Shown piece by piece: positions 16,747 through 23,512 of a stretch of 32,953 bases of DNA. The stretch's first letter is position 1. The number at the start of each line of letters is the position of its first letter. The stretch comes from a virus. Location of the stretch: IMG/VR virus record IMGVR_UViG_3300010392_000700, positions 1 to 32,953 of that record; one strand, 5' to 3'. The position numbers were made by a program, and so were the translations under genes. The notes beneath the pieces were generated by a model that was given only the letters and a program-made list of their open reading frames with translations, was not told the DNA's origin and ran no database searches.

Positions 16747-17775
16747 CTAACTTATATAATCACCGGAAAGGGCGTTTACAGAACCTTCAGACTGATTGTT
16801 GATAAACAATTCTTTCTTATTAAAAGAACGAATACGAGTACCATACTGAGACTGAATCCAAAACTGAACTACATTTGGATCTTCTTCACGATCGCGAACT
16901 TGTACAAAGTTTGCATCGTTCATCTTATCCATTCCGAATTGTAAGTTTCCAGGTGTTGTCAATATCATTCTCTGACCATCACCAATCTCAGAAGAACGAA
17001 CAATTGTACATTTCTTTTGTGATCCGTGTAAAACAGTTCTACCATATTCGTCATACTCAGGCTTAAACCTTGTCATATTACGATAAGCATCATCATAAAT
17101 ATCTGCAAGTTCATGCGACATTAATAATATACTTGGACGATCTTTTAAGAATCGATTAGATTTTCGGTAAAAACCAAGAATCTGATCCGCAGCATCGTGA
17201 TCGGCTTCATCTGTTGGTGCAGTAATAGCACCAATTGAAGTATCGTAGTTACCTTGAGCAACTGCAATTTTTTCAGCTGTAATAAGATTATCAAGTACTG
17301 TATGATAACCATTAAAGATTCCTAATGGAGATCTGTCGGCTTCGTCACGAGTTGCATGGAAAAGAGAGTTAAACAGAATGTCTTCACCAAATGTTTTAAT
17401 AATTGATGTTAACATTATCATTTGCCAAGGATGTTTTTTGCCTTTATTTTTACCTAAAAGCACATCCGGACCAACTGCAACTTTCTTATAATTTTGGATG
17501 TTATCCTTAACATTTGCATATGCTAAGAAAACTTCAAGAACAGACTCAACCGCTTTTCCAACTTCAGCATTTTCAACCGTACCTGCAACGTAAGGTTTTG
17601 CGATTCCTGCTTTTCGTTCAAAATTGGTTAAAACATCTTTATTCTGAATATCTTCGATAACAGAAATTCCCATAGCTCCTAATCTTGGAGCCATAACAGC
17701 AAAAGCTAGAGTCTTAAGATCCTTAGCATATTTAATTGCTGTTTCTTGTAATAAACTAATATCAACTGTTGACAT
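16747..17775 (-). CDS. Major capsid protein
   Basis: This 342-aa protein would build the icosahedral shell. Features consistent with an HK97-type fold are a helical N-terminus (IKYAKDLKTLAFAVMAPRLG), a long middle domain, and a beta-rich C-terminal part (FVQVRDREEDPNVVQFWIQSQ, about residues 289-309, then GTRIRSFNKKELF). The length is typical. It lies 18 nt downstream of the prohead protease-scaffold gene, the standard pairing. No catalytic motif exists to test; the call rests on size, composition and gene order. Confidence 0.85.
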   Translation of the reverse strand: MSTVDISLLQETAIKYAKDLKTLAFAVMAPRLGAMGISVIEDIQNKDVLTNFERKAGIAKPYVAGTVENAEVGKAVESVLEVFLAYANVKDNIQNYKKVAVGPDVLLGKNKGKKHPWQMIMLTSIIKTFGEDILFNSLFHATRDEADRSPLGIFNGYHTVLDNLITAEKIAVAQGNYDTSIGAITAPTDEADHDAADQILGFYRKSNRFLKDRPSILLMSHELADIYDDAYRNMTRFKPEYDEYGRTVLHGSQKKCTIVRSSEIGDGQRMILTTPGNLQFGMDKMNDANFVQVRDREEDPNVVQFWIQSQYGTRIRSFNKKELFINNQSEGSVNALSGDYIS

Positions 17776-17793
17776 TTTTTTAGAGTTTTATAT

Positions 17794-19164
17794 TTATAAA
17801 TATGCTTCAGTTACACTTTGAATATTTGCATTCAAATCGTCTCCCTTAGTTACTGGACCTTCTTCACCTTCCGATGCATCAGGATCGCTTTTCACAACTA
17901 CTTTAGCACCAGGAGCTCCTGCACCTTCGCCTAAAGCTGTAATCTGATCATCCTTTTCCTGCAATGCAGTGGCATGTTCAGATTTTAGAGTATTGGTTGC
18001 TTCTTCGTTCGAAGCTTTCAAAGCTGTAATTTCTTCGCTATGCGCGGTAACAGCTTCTTCTAACTCGGTTGTTTTAGCAGCCAAGTCGTTCTGAGCCGTT
18101 TGTAAGGTCGCTGCAGTTGTTTCGTTCGCTGCCAATGTAGCATCGATCTTCTCAAGCTGCTCCTTACTTAAGCTTGCCATATTATCTCCATCGAGTTCGA
18201 TTGAAGCAATCGCAAGCAAAGCGGCAACGTGTTTGAATTTTTCCATGTTTTTCGCTGAATTTTTATTTGGTTTACTAACTATTGTGCGTTTTTTTGCCAT
18301 GTCGGCAACTTGTTCGAGGGCCTGATCAAAAGTTCCTATCTCATCAATCATAATTCCTTTTAAATCTTTAGCCATATAAACTTCACCTGTCATCATATCG
18401 TCGGTAACATTCGGTAAGTTCTTTTTAATGGTGTTCTGAAATTCGATGGCAATAGGATCTAATACCTTTTTCTTATATTCTTCGTATTTTCCTTTGCGTA
18501 AATCGTCGAACATTTTTGTTTTATCGGGCGATAGGTTACTAACTACCTGGTGGAATTTTATTCCTTGAGCTTCGTAATGTGGTATAAAATCAAAAAACGA
18601 CATTAATACACCGATGCTTCCAATCTGATCTAAGCCGGTTGAAGCCATTCGATATTTGGCATTAGAACCTAGCCAAACACCTGCCGATGCTTCTAGTCCA
18701 TCAATAAAATCAAGAGTTGGTTTTTCGGCATTTAATATTTCATTACCAAACACCTCGGTGCCATCGACAGATCCTCCGGGAGTATCGGAGTGGAATAAAT
18801 GCCCCACTATATTATCGTTTTGCTCAGCTGCCTTTAATATTCGTCGTAAACTTGCTGTACCCATAGGACCACACATTTGGTCATTTTTCATTAATGTGCC
18901 CATAATAGGAATTACAGCCACCGAACCTTCGGGTGCATCTTTAAATCCATCATACCAATTATATCTAACTGGATTTGCAGATTTAGGATTTATAGCAAAT
19001 GGAATGTTCGATTTAGGATCGTTAATATCTTGCGAAAAGGTATTTTCGAACTTAGTATCAATTCCATTAAGCATCTGAAAAATAAAAGGAGCGTAAGCCT
19101 CGGCAACATCTTTATGTATTGCCCAGGCTCCACGAACTATTGAAGATATTAATGCATAATTCAT
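17794..19164 (-). CDS. Prohead protease (S49/SppA type) fused to scaffold-like domain
   Basis: This 456-aa protein matures the capsid. Residues about 78-290 are S49-like: VAVIPIMGTLMK (83-93), the oxyanion segment DTPGGS (127-132), candidate nucleophile S160 in GLEASAGVWL, and QIGSIGVLMSFFDF (180-193). From about 305 it becomes a scaffold-like region rich in A, E, T and Q (340-410, coiled coil). An acidic tail follows. An internal ATG at 18246 (MEKFKHVAALLAIAS) could yield the scaffold alone, as in the lambda C/Nu3 pair. The major capsid gene follows at once. The N-terminal location and intact protease motifs make the call firm. Confidence 0.9.
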   Translation of the reverse strand: MNYALISSIVRGAWAIHKDVAEAYAPFIFQMLNGIDTKFENTFSQDINDPKSNIPFAINPKSANPVRYNWYDGFKDAPEGSVAVIPIMGTLMKNDQMCGPMGTASLRRILKAAEQNDNIVGHLFHSDTPGGSVDGTEVFGNEILNAEKPTLDFIDGLEASAGVWLGSNAKYRMASTGLDQIGSIGVLMSFFDFIPHYEAQGIKFHQVVSNLSPDKTKMFDDLRKGKYEEYKKKVLDPIAIEFQNTIKKNLPNVTDDMMTGEVYMAKDLKGIMIDEIGTFDQALEQVADMAKKRTIVSKPNKNSAKNMEKFKHVAALLAIASIELDGDNMASLSKEQLEKIDATLAANETTAATLQTAQNDLAAKTTELEEAVTAHSEEITALKASNEEATNTLKSEHATALQEKDDQITALGEGAGAPGAKVVVKSDPDASEGEEGPVTKGDDLNANIQSVTEAYL

Positions 19165-19199
19165 TTTATTATTGTATTAGATTTAATCTAAAATCAATA

Positions 19200-19234
19200 C
19201 AATAATATGGATGTAATACAGTGTAATAAAGGAC
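19200..19234 (-). promoter_or_regulatory. Putative phage late promoter, copy E
   Basis: GTCCTTTA (19234-19227 on the minus strand), 19 nt, then TATTATTG (19207-19200), which matches TAnnTTTG in seven of eight positions by pattern. It would drive the protease-capsid operon with a leader of about 28 nt. Its upstream flank (AAGA) differs from the T-runs of copies A, C and D. Confidence 0.6.
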
Positions 19235-19238
19235 TCTT

Positions 19239-19712
19239 TTAAGCTCCGTACAGTGGTGCGCGCGTATAATCTCCCTTAACAACAATGGAATACCCATCGT
19301 AGCCATCGGCTTTATCGTTGAGTGGTTCAACGCTCATAGTACCAAACTCTTCGTGTGTTCCTATTAGTCTGTAAATACCATTACCGGTTTTATATCTAAC
19401 AATTACCTGGTGCCGTGCCATTTCAAAAAGTTTTTCGGCAGCCAAAGCACGATCTTTAGGATGAAAAACAGTAATTGATATATTATAATAGGGGTTTCCA
19501 CCTTTTCTTTTCGGTTTGATTTTCACTTTCGATTTGCCCGGAGTAACATATATATTCAGAAATTCTTTACCAATGGTAAAATTCACCGAATTAAAAGTCC
19601 GTTTTGTTTCGTCGAAATCTACAAATTCAACTTCATCGGCTAAGCCAATTTCGAATCCGAGAATCGAAGCCATGTTATTTTCGTCTTGCGATATGTAATA
19701 ATCTTCTGCCAT
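19239..19712 (-). CDS. Putative virion protein
   Basis: This 157-aa beta-rich protein contains FLNIYVTPGKSKVKIKPKRKG, then VIVRYKTGNGIYRLIGTHEEFG (about residues 104-125) and YDGYSIVVKGDYTRAPLYG at the C-terminus. The pattern YRLIGT...G resembles parts of phage tube or decoration proteins, including the neighbouring protein encoded at 16014-16700 (ERELIGTDGFP). It sits at the end of the GT9 operon, five bases before promoter copy E. A head or tail structural role is inferred. Confidence 0.6.
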   Translation of the reverse strand: MAEDYYISQDENNMASILGFEIGLADEVEFVDFDETKRTFNSVNFTIGKEFLNIYVTPGKSKVKIKPKRKGGNPYYNISITVFHPKDRALAAEKLFEMARHQVIVRYKTGNGIYRLIGTHEEFGTMSVEPLNDKADGYDGYSIVVKGDYTRAPLYGA

Positions 19713-19751
19713 GATGCTTATTTTTACAATATTCTTGTTTAATAATTTAAT

Positions 19752-20327
19752 TTACAGACTAATACGTGCTGTTTCAAACTTTTTTTTAGATGGGGGACAT
19801 AGGGGGACGTTCTTTTCTGTTGATTTTCTTGATTTTCTCATCGATTTTAATAGTTTTTTTTCGTCGGATCGATCCCACGATTTTTTTAAAGTGTCGAATA
19901 AGATCTCATCCATATTAATTTCGTATGTTAAACAGAAATCATAAATCCCTTCTTTCTGATTTTCTTCCATATTTTTATTGATATTGCTTCGGCAGTATCC
20001 TAAAATATAATTATGCATTACACTTTTGAATAGCTTTTTAAATTCGGAAGCAATAAATTTCTGTCGGCGATCGTCCAGGTTACATCGGTAGAAATTGTCG
20101 ATACGTTTATTTAGGATCCTGAATCGTGGAATAAATACCGTAATCACATGATCGCCACTTATGGGTTTCTTATAAGTTTTAGGCGTAAGCTGCAGCACAT
20201 ATTTAATACGCTCGAACAGGGCATCTTGCTGACCAACATCAACCACATCGGAACCATAAGTTTTAATAATAAACTGCTTTACAAAAGCATCTACCTTTAT
20301 ATAGAGTGGTATTTTTGTTGTGCTCAT
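19752..20327 (-). CDS. Hypothetical protein coupled to the GT9 gene
   Basis: This 191-aa basic protein (MSTTKIPLYIKVDAFVKQFI...) contains VITVFIPRFRILNKRIDNFYR near residues 61-81. A helical, charged C-terminal half follows, with SWDRSDEKKLLKSMRKSRKS, which could be part of a helix-turn-helix. I did not recognise a family. The start overlaps the end of the glycosyltransferase by 4 nt (ATGA), so the two are translated together. Any functional call would be a guess. Confidence 0.6.
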   Translation of the reverse strand: MSTTKIPLYIKVDAFVKQFIIKTYGSDVVDVGQQDALFERIKYVLQLTPKTYKKPISGDHVITVFIPRFRILNKRIDNFYRCNLDDRRQKFIASEFKKLFKSVMHNYILGYCRSNINKNMEENQKEGIYDFCLTYEINMDEILFDTLKKSWDRSDEKKLLKSMRKSRKSTEKNVPLCPPSKKKFETARISL

Positions 20328-21046
20328 ATGCTAAATAATGGAAAGGTTAACCACTCATCTTTAAAAATATAGATAGTCTCCTTACCAGGATTACTATTCT
20401 TAGGGAACTTAGTATCTTTCCATAATAAAAACAATGATTTATTCATTGCAGCTGCCGCATGTGCCAGTCCGGTATCGTTCGCGATAATAAAATCGGCATC
20501 GTATATTAAGCGCAAACTCCTGCGAATATCATTACAATATGCAGGAGCACCATTCAGGTAGCTTTGTGCTCGTTGGTAATCTTCCTCGCTACCAGTAAAT
20601 ACTACATTATTATTTAAAGAATCGAGGATATGTTTAAAAACTTTTATTCCCGGATCCTTACTTGCGATATAATCTTTATCCTGGTTTCCGGTACCATTCA
20701 TTAAAAGAATAAAATTTTTATGTGTTGATTCGAGTTCTTTACCTGTATCGATATAGGTATGTGGCATTTCGCCCAATTTAAAACGTGCTTTAAAACTTTC
20801 GAATACAAATTCGTAATCGGGCATAATGTTGGCTTTACAAACAAATCCCGAATCGAACAGAGGTTTGTGCTTTTGTGGCCCGATATGCTCGATAAAATCG
20901 CAATCGATAAAGCATTGTTTTACGTAATTGGTTTCGAAATGGACTGGAATCTTGTGCCCTAATGTTTCAGCAAGGGCGCGAATGGTGGGTGTTAGGTTAA
21001 TAAAATTACCTAAACGAAACCCATCAACTTGTTTGATGTATAACAT
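20324..21046 (-). CDS. GT9-family (heptosyltransferase-like) glycosyltransferase
   Basis: This 240-aa protein has the GT-B pattern of GT9 enzymes, which add sugars to lipopolysaccharide cores. The N-terminal RLGNFINLTPTIRALAETLG (residues 11-30) matches the GD-x-TPxLRAL motif, although the usual GD is GN here. The C-terminal FIIANDTGLAHAAAAMNKS (186-204) matches the conserved D-x-G-x-HxAAA motif. The protein is short for GT9 (commonly near 320-350 aa), so the N-domain may be reduced. It is the first gene of its operon with a TTGC-N19 promoter upstream. Likely roles are altering host LPS or glycosylating virion parts. Confidence 0.8.
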   Translation of the reverse strand: MLYIKQVDGFRLGNFINLTPTIRALAETLGHKIPVHFETNYVKQCFIDCDFIEHIGPQKHKPLFDSGFVCKANIMPDYEFVFESFKARFKLGEMPHTYIDTGKELESTHKNFILLMNGTGNQDKDYIASKDPGIKVFKHILDSLNNNVVFTGSEEDYQRAQSYLNGAPAYCNDIRRSLRLIYDADFIIANDTGLAHAAAAMNKSLFLLWKDTKFPKNSNPGKETIYIFKDEWLTFPLFSI

Positions 21047-21054
21047 GGCAATGC

Positions 21055-21065
21055 GGTGTTTGGTG
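21055..21065. repeat. ACACCAAACACC-type repeat, copy 1
   Basis: GGTGTTTGGTG on the plus strand, starting 9 nt upstream of the GT9 start codon. Confidence 0.7.
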
Positions 21066-21079
21066 TTAATTTTAGCTTA

Positions 21080-21105
21080 CATCCTTCGATAAACTCAGGA
21101 TGACA
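21080..21105. repeat. REP-like palindrome, copy 1
   Basis: CATCCT (21080-21085) and AGGATG (21097-21102) enclose an 11-nt loop TCGATAAACTC, followed by ACA. The stem and loop sizes match the copy at 28661-28686. This is the dispersed repeat often written TGTCATCCTGAG...CGAAGGATG in Bacteroidota. Confidence 0.65.
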
Positions 21106-21117
21106 AGCATGGCAATA

Positions 21118-21148
21118 CAATAATACTAAATTGCTTAGTATCTTGCAA
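21118..21148 (-). promoter_or_regulatory. Host-type promoter TTGC-N19-TATTATTG before the GT9 operon
   Basis: Minus strand: TTGC (21148-21145), 19 nt, then TATTATTG (21125-21118). The -7 box is identical to that of late copy E. The leader to the GT9 start is about 65 nt and contains the REP-like palindrome and repeat copy 1. A 7-bp inverted repeat (ATACTAA/TTAGTAT, 21123-21141) lies across the spacer and -7 box and could be an operator. Confidence 0.5.
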
Positions 21149-21199
21149 ATACAAACATCAATTTGTTTTCAGGAGATATTAACAATTGCAGCTGCGAGA

Positions 21200-21391
21200 T
21201 TATGATGTAAGGAATGATTCCAGCTTGGGGAAGTGAGCACCATATATAAGGAGTACTTCGTCGGAAGATTTGTGTGTGCGAGTTTTTTTATACTTATCGC
21301 CATCGTATATGCGAACAACAAAAGAGCCATCGTCTTCTTTAAAAAAACGATAGCTATAGTTTTCGTATTGTTGGGCGGTGATGAAAATCAT
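21200..21391 (-). CDS. Small hypothetical protein
   Basis: This 63-aa protein (MIFITAQQYENYSYRFF...) has a beta-strand pattern YSYRFFKEDDGSFVVRIYDG. The ATG at 21391 is preferred over a TTG six bases upstream. No family was recognised. It is divergent from the plus-strand membrane gene, with a 61-nt gap between the start codons. It is short, so confidence is modest. Confidence 0.45.
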   Translation of the reverse strand: MIFITAQQYENYSYRFFKEDDGSFVVRIYDGDKYKKTRTHKSSDEVLLIYGAHFPKLESFLTS

Positions 21392-21452
21392 GCTCAAAAT
21401 TACGGAGAATTTTCACTAACTTTAAGCTTGTTATTAACCAAAATAAAATAAT

Positions 21453-22049
21453 ATGAATTTTATTGAATGGATTTCGTTTATTGGAGTAATTGTTGGAATA
21501 CCTGCAGGGATATGGAGTATAATTGTTCTGTTTAAAAAGGATGCAGAGAGAGAGAGAGAAATAAAAAGCTTTGAAAAAATTGCAACTGAAAGCGCAAAGC
21601 AAGCAAAGCATCTCTCTGAGCAAGTTAAGGAAATGCAAGAAAGCAATAAGTTTACTGCTGATCAGGCGAAGAAAATAGAAGATAAAGAAAAAAGAGAAAA
21701 AGAAGCCATTAAACCAAATTTTATAGTTGGAAATATTGGATTGGATAACAGACTTCAATTAGCTAGTATTGCTCTTATTAATGAAGGTGAACTCGCAAAT
21801 TTTAAAGATATAATTGTAGATGAAATCAACACTGTAAAAGTTAATTATTATAATTTAAGAACGATACATCATGGAGGAAAAATAGATTTACAATTAAATC
21901 CTACTAATACAGATATAAAAATAGAACAATGTGTAGTTTCTTTTAGTGTGATATATCTTGATGAAAATCTAAATAAGTATTCTCAAAAAGTTGAAGGAAC
22001 TATAAAAAAAGGAAAGATTAAAATTCTTCCACCAATAGAAATTTTGTAA
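21453..22049 (+). CDS. Membrane-anchored hypothetical protein on the plus strand
   Basis: This 198-aa protein has an N-terminal membrane anchor (residues 5-27, EWISFIGVIVGIPAGIWSIIVLF). A charged helical stalk follows (28-80, likely coiled coil), then a beta-rich C-terminal domain (85-198) without a recognised family. It is one of only two plus-strand genes in the window, set against the surrounding operons, and its codons are markedly A/T rich. A -7-like TAACTTTA at 21417-21424 may serve it, but a matching -33 box was not found. The position and orientation suggest a lysogen-expressed cargo gene, for instance for superinfection exclusion. That is speculation. Confidence 0.7.
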   Translation: MNFIEWISFIGVIVGIPAGIWSIIVLFKKDAEREREIKSFEKIATESAKQAKHLSEQVKEMQESNKFTADQAKKIEDKEKREKEAIKPNFIVGNIGLDNRLQLASIALINEGELANFKDIIVDEINTVKVNYYNLRTIHHGGKIDLQLNPTNTDIKIEQCVVSFSVIYLDENLNKYSQKVEGTIKKGKIKILPPIEIL

Positions 22050-22112
22050 GATTTTCAAACGCTCACTAACAACAAATCACCACGAATGCTGCGCACTCCT
22101 GGTATTTGCACA

Positions 22113-22343
22113 TTAGCCACAATGATGAATCCTAAACGGGTTTGAGTAGAATTTATGACCATCGCAACTAAGTAAGTACTCGCCAGTATCTTTATTCCAA
22201 CTTTCAACTTTATGCTCACCGTATGAAGGTTTGCTATAATATACTTTCTTGCCAACCAAATCACTGTGGTTAACAATAGATAAACGCAATAAATTTTCTG
22301 CGTATTCATCTTTTGTGAAATTATTGAAGTTTGTAATATCCAT
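22113..22343 (-). CDS. Small hypothetical early protein
   Basis: This 76-aa protein (MDITNFNNFTKDEYAENLLR...) ends in a beta-rich section: VGKKVYYSKPSYGEHKVESW, then EYLLSCDGHKFYSNPFRIHHCG. The second part, with a cysteine and two histidines near the end, could bind a metal, although spacing is not typical. Similar small proteins occur in Bacteroidota phages, but I know no function. It lies downstream of the DnaA-domain gene. Confidence 0.55.
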   Translation of the reverse strand: MDITNFNNFTKDEYAENLLRLSIVNHSDLVGKKVYYSKPSYGEHKVESWNKDTGEYLLSCDGHKFYSNPFRIHHCG

Positions 22344-22411
22344 AATCTTTAGTTGTTATTTGTTAGTAATTTACTGCGCTTATCAGAGCCGTTAATGAGC
22401 ATTTATCCGTG

Positions 22412-22849
22412 CTATCCATTAGGTGTAATTTTAAATTTACGTTTAATTATTGCTGTTAATAAATTAATCTCTCTGCAGTATTTCTTTTCGGTATCGCAAA
22501 GATTATTAACTGTTTTTATAGCATGTAAAACAGTGGCATGATCTTTCCCACCATATTCTGCACCAATGCTGGCTAAACTTTCTTTTGTAAAATGCTTGGC
22601 AAAATACATTGAAACTTGTCGTACTTTTATAACTTCTTTTTTACGTGTTGGCTCAACAGCTTTTACCATCGACATACCAAAGTAATTACATACTGTTAAT
22701 AAGATGTTCTTTAAATCTGGTGGAAGGAGTATTATGATTATTGCTTTGAAATTAAAAAACTCCGGATCTGGTATTTCTAAAACTGGTGGAACAGTTCCTA
22801 TTAATGCCGTTAAGTTGACACTCTTTTTTTCTCTTACTTCTGCTTCCAT
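22412..22849 (-). CDS. Free-standing DnaA domain IV (DnaA-box-binding) protein
   Basis: This 145-aa protein lacks the AAA+ ATPase part of DnaA but carries its C-terminal DNA-binding domain. After an unrelated 45-residue N-terminus, residues 68-135 read TRKKEVIKVRQVSMYFAKHF, then SLASIGAEYGGKDHATVLHAIKTV. The stretch around GGKDHATVLHA (100-110) is the DnaA signature that contacts the DnaA box. The gene sits beside the primase-helicase gene and directly downstream of a repeat-rich, AT-rich segment. It may act as the phage origin-binding initiator, or compete with host DnaA. The domain call is firm and the role is inferred. Confidence 0.88.
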   Translation of the reverse strand: MEAEVREKKSVNLTALIGTVPPVLEIPDPEFFNFKAIIIILLPPDLKNILLTVCNYFGMSMVKAVEPTRKKEVIKVRQVSMYFAKHFTKESLASIGAEYGGKDHATVLHAIKTVNNLCDTEKKYCREINLLTAIIKRKFKITPNG

Positions 22850-22890
22850 ATCGTTAAAAAAAATTAAGTTTTACATTCTGTTACATAAAA

Positions 22891-23104
22891 AACGCAACTA
22901 CAGCGACTACCATCAACTACACGGTAATAATCAGTGAGTTAAATAAGAAAAACACGTAACTACACCGACTATTGTTAACTACATTTCTTTTTTTGTAGTT
23001 AGTTGTAGTTAGTTGTAGTTGTATTATTATATTATTTATTTTCATTGTTTATTAGCTTTTATAGTCTTTTCCTTTTATGTAGTTAGTGGTAGTTGGTGGT
23101 GGTT
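22891..23104. repeat. AACTACA/TGTAGTT iteron-like arrays, candidate origin
   Basis: Four AACTACA units (22896, 22915, 22958, 22977) form two pairs, each with 19-nt spacing and GACTA between the members. They are followed in inverted orientation by TGTAGTT units at 22994, 23004, 23014 and 23079 and a near-match at 23088. The two central arrays face each other across about 10 nt. The remaining stretch (23021-23070) is very AT-rich. No gene lies between 22850 and 23148. This layout, next to replication genes, resembles an iteron origin. Confidence 0.55.
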
Positions 23105-23148
23105 GGGGTTATAAATTATATTTTTGCTATTCAGCGGAAAAAATGAAA

Positions 23149-23454
23149 TTAAGTTCCATTTGTACACATCAGTACTTGAACCTTAAATTTTTCATATAAA
23201 TAATATTTAGTATTAATAACATCAACAGAGCTTGGTTGTATTAAATTTAAAATACAGCATAATGATTTTATCTTATTCATTGTATCTGTTCTTATTGTGC
23301 AAATATCATTTGTGCCGTTTGTTAGTATACTAGTATGTTTCATGTTCCCTATATAAAACGTTTCAATTATGTAATAGCCATTCATAGCCATTTCAAACAA
23401 TAAAGCTCTTTGGTGGTGAGTTAAATTTTCACAAATATTATCACAGTTCATCAT
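23149..23454 (-). CDS. Small hypothetical early protein
   Basis: This 101-aa protein (MMNCDNICENLTHHQRALLF...) is cysteine-rich for its size (about six Cys), which might mean metal binding. No known domain was recognised. It lies between the primase-helicase gene and the candidate origin on the same strand. Two adjacent ATG codons could both serve as start. Low coding confidence reflects short length and lack of recognisable homology. Confidence 0.45.
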   Translation of the reverse strand: MMNCDNICENLTHHQRALLFEMAMNGYYIIETFYIGNMKHTSILTNGTNDICTIRTDTMNKIKSLCCILNLIQPSSVDVINTKYYLYEKFKVQVLMCTNGT

Positions 23455-23512
23455 TCTTAATTTTAAATTATTAATTCTTAGTTACTTATATTAACTATAG
23501 TTTTTAGTTGTT

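Noticed and set aside
21123-21141. Inverted repeat ATACTAA/TTAGTAT as a terminator
   Set aside because: AT-only stem without a U-tract and overlapping a better promoter match; treated as part of the promoter region.
21354-21758. 134-codon minus-strand frame opposite the plus-strand membrane gene
   Set aside because: Phe/Leu/Ser-rich shadow of the A-rich coding strand; the plus-strand reading has a clear anchor and stalk.
22891-23104. CRISPR array
   Set aside because: The units are 7 bp with irregular spacing and two orientations, and no cas genes are present.
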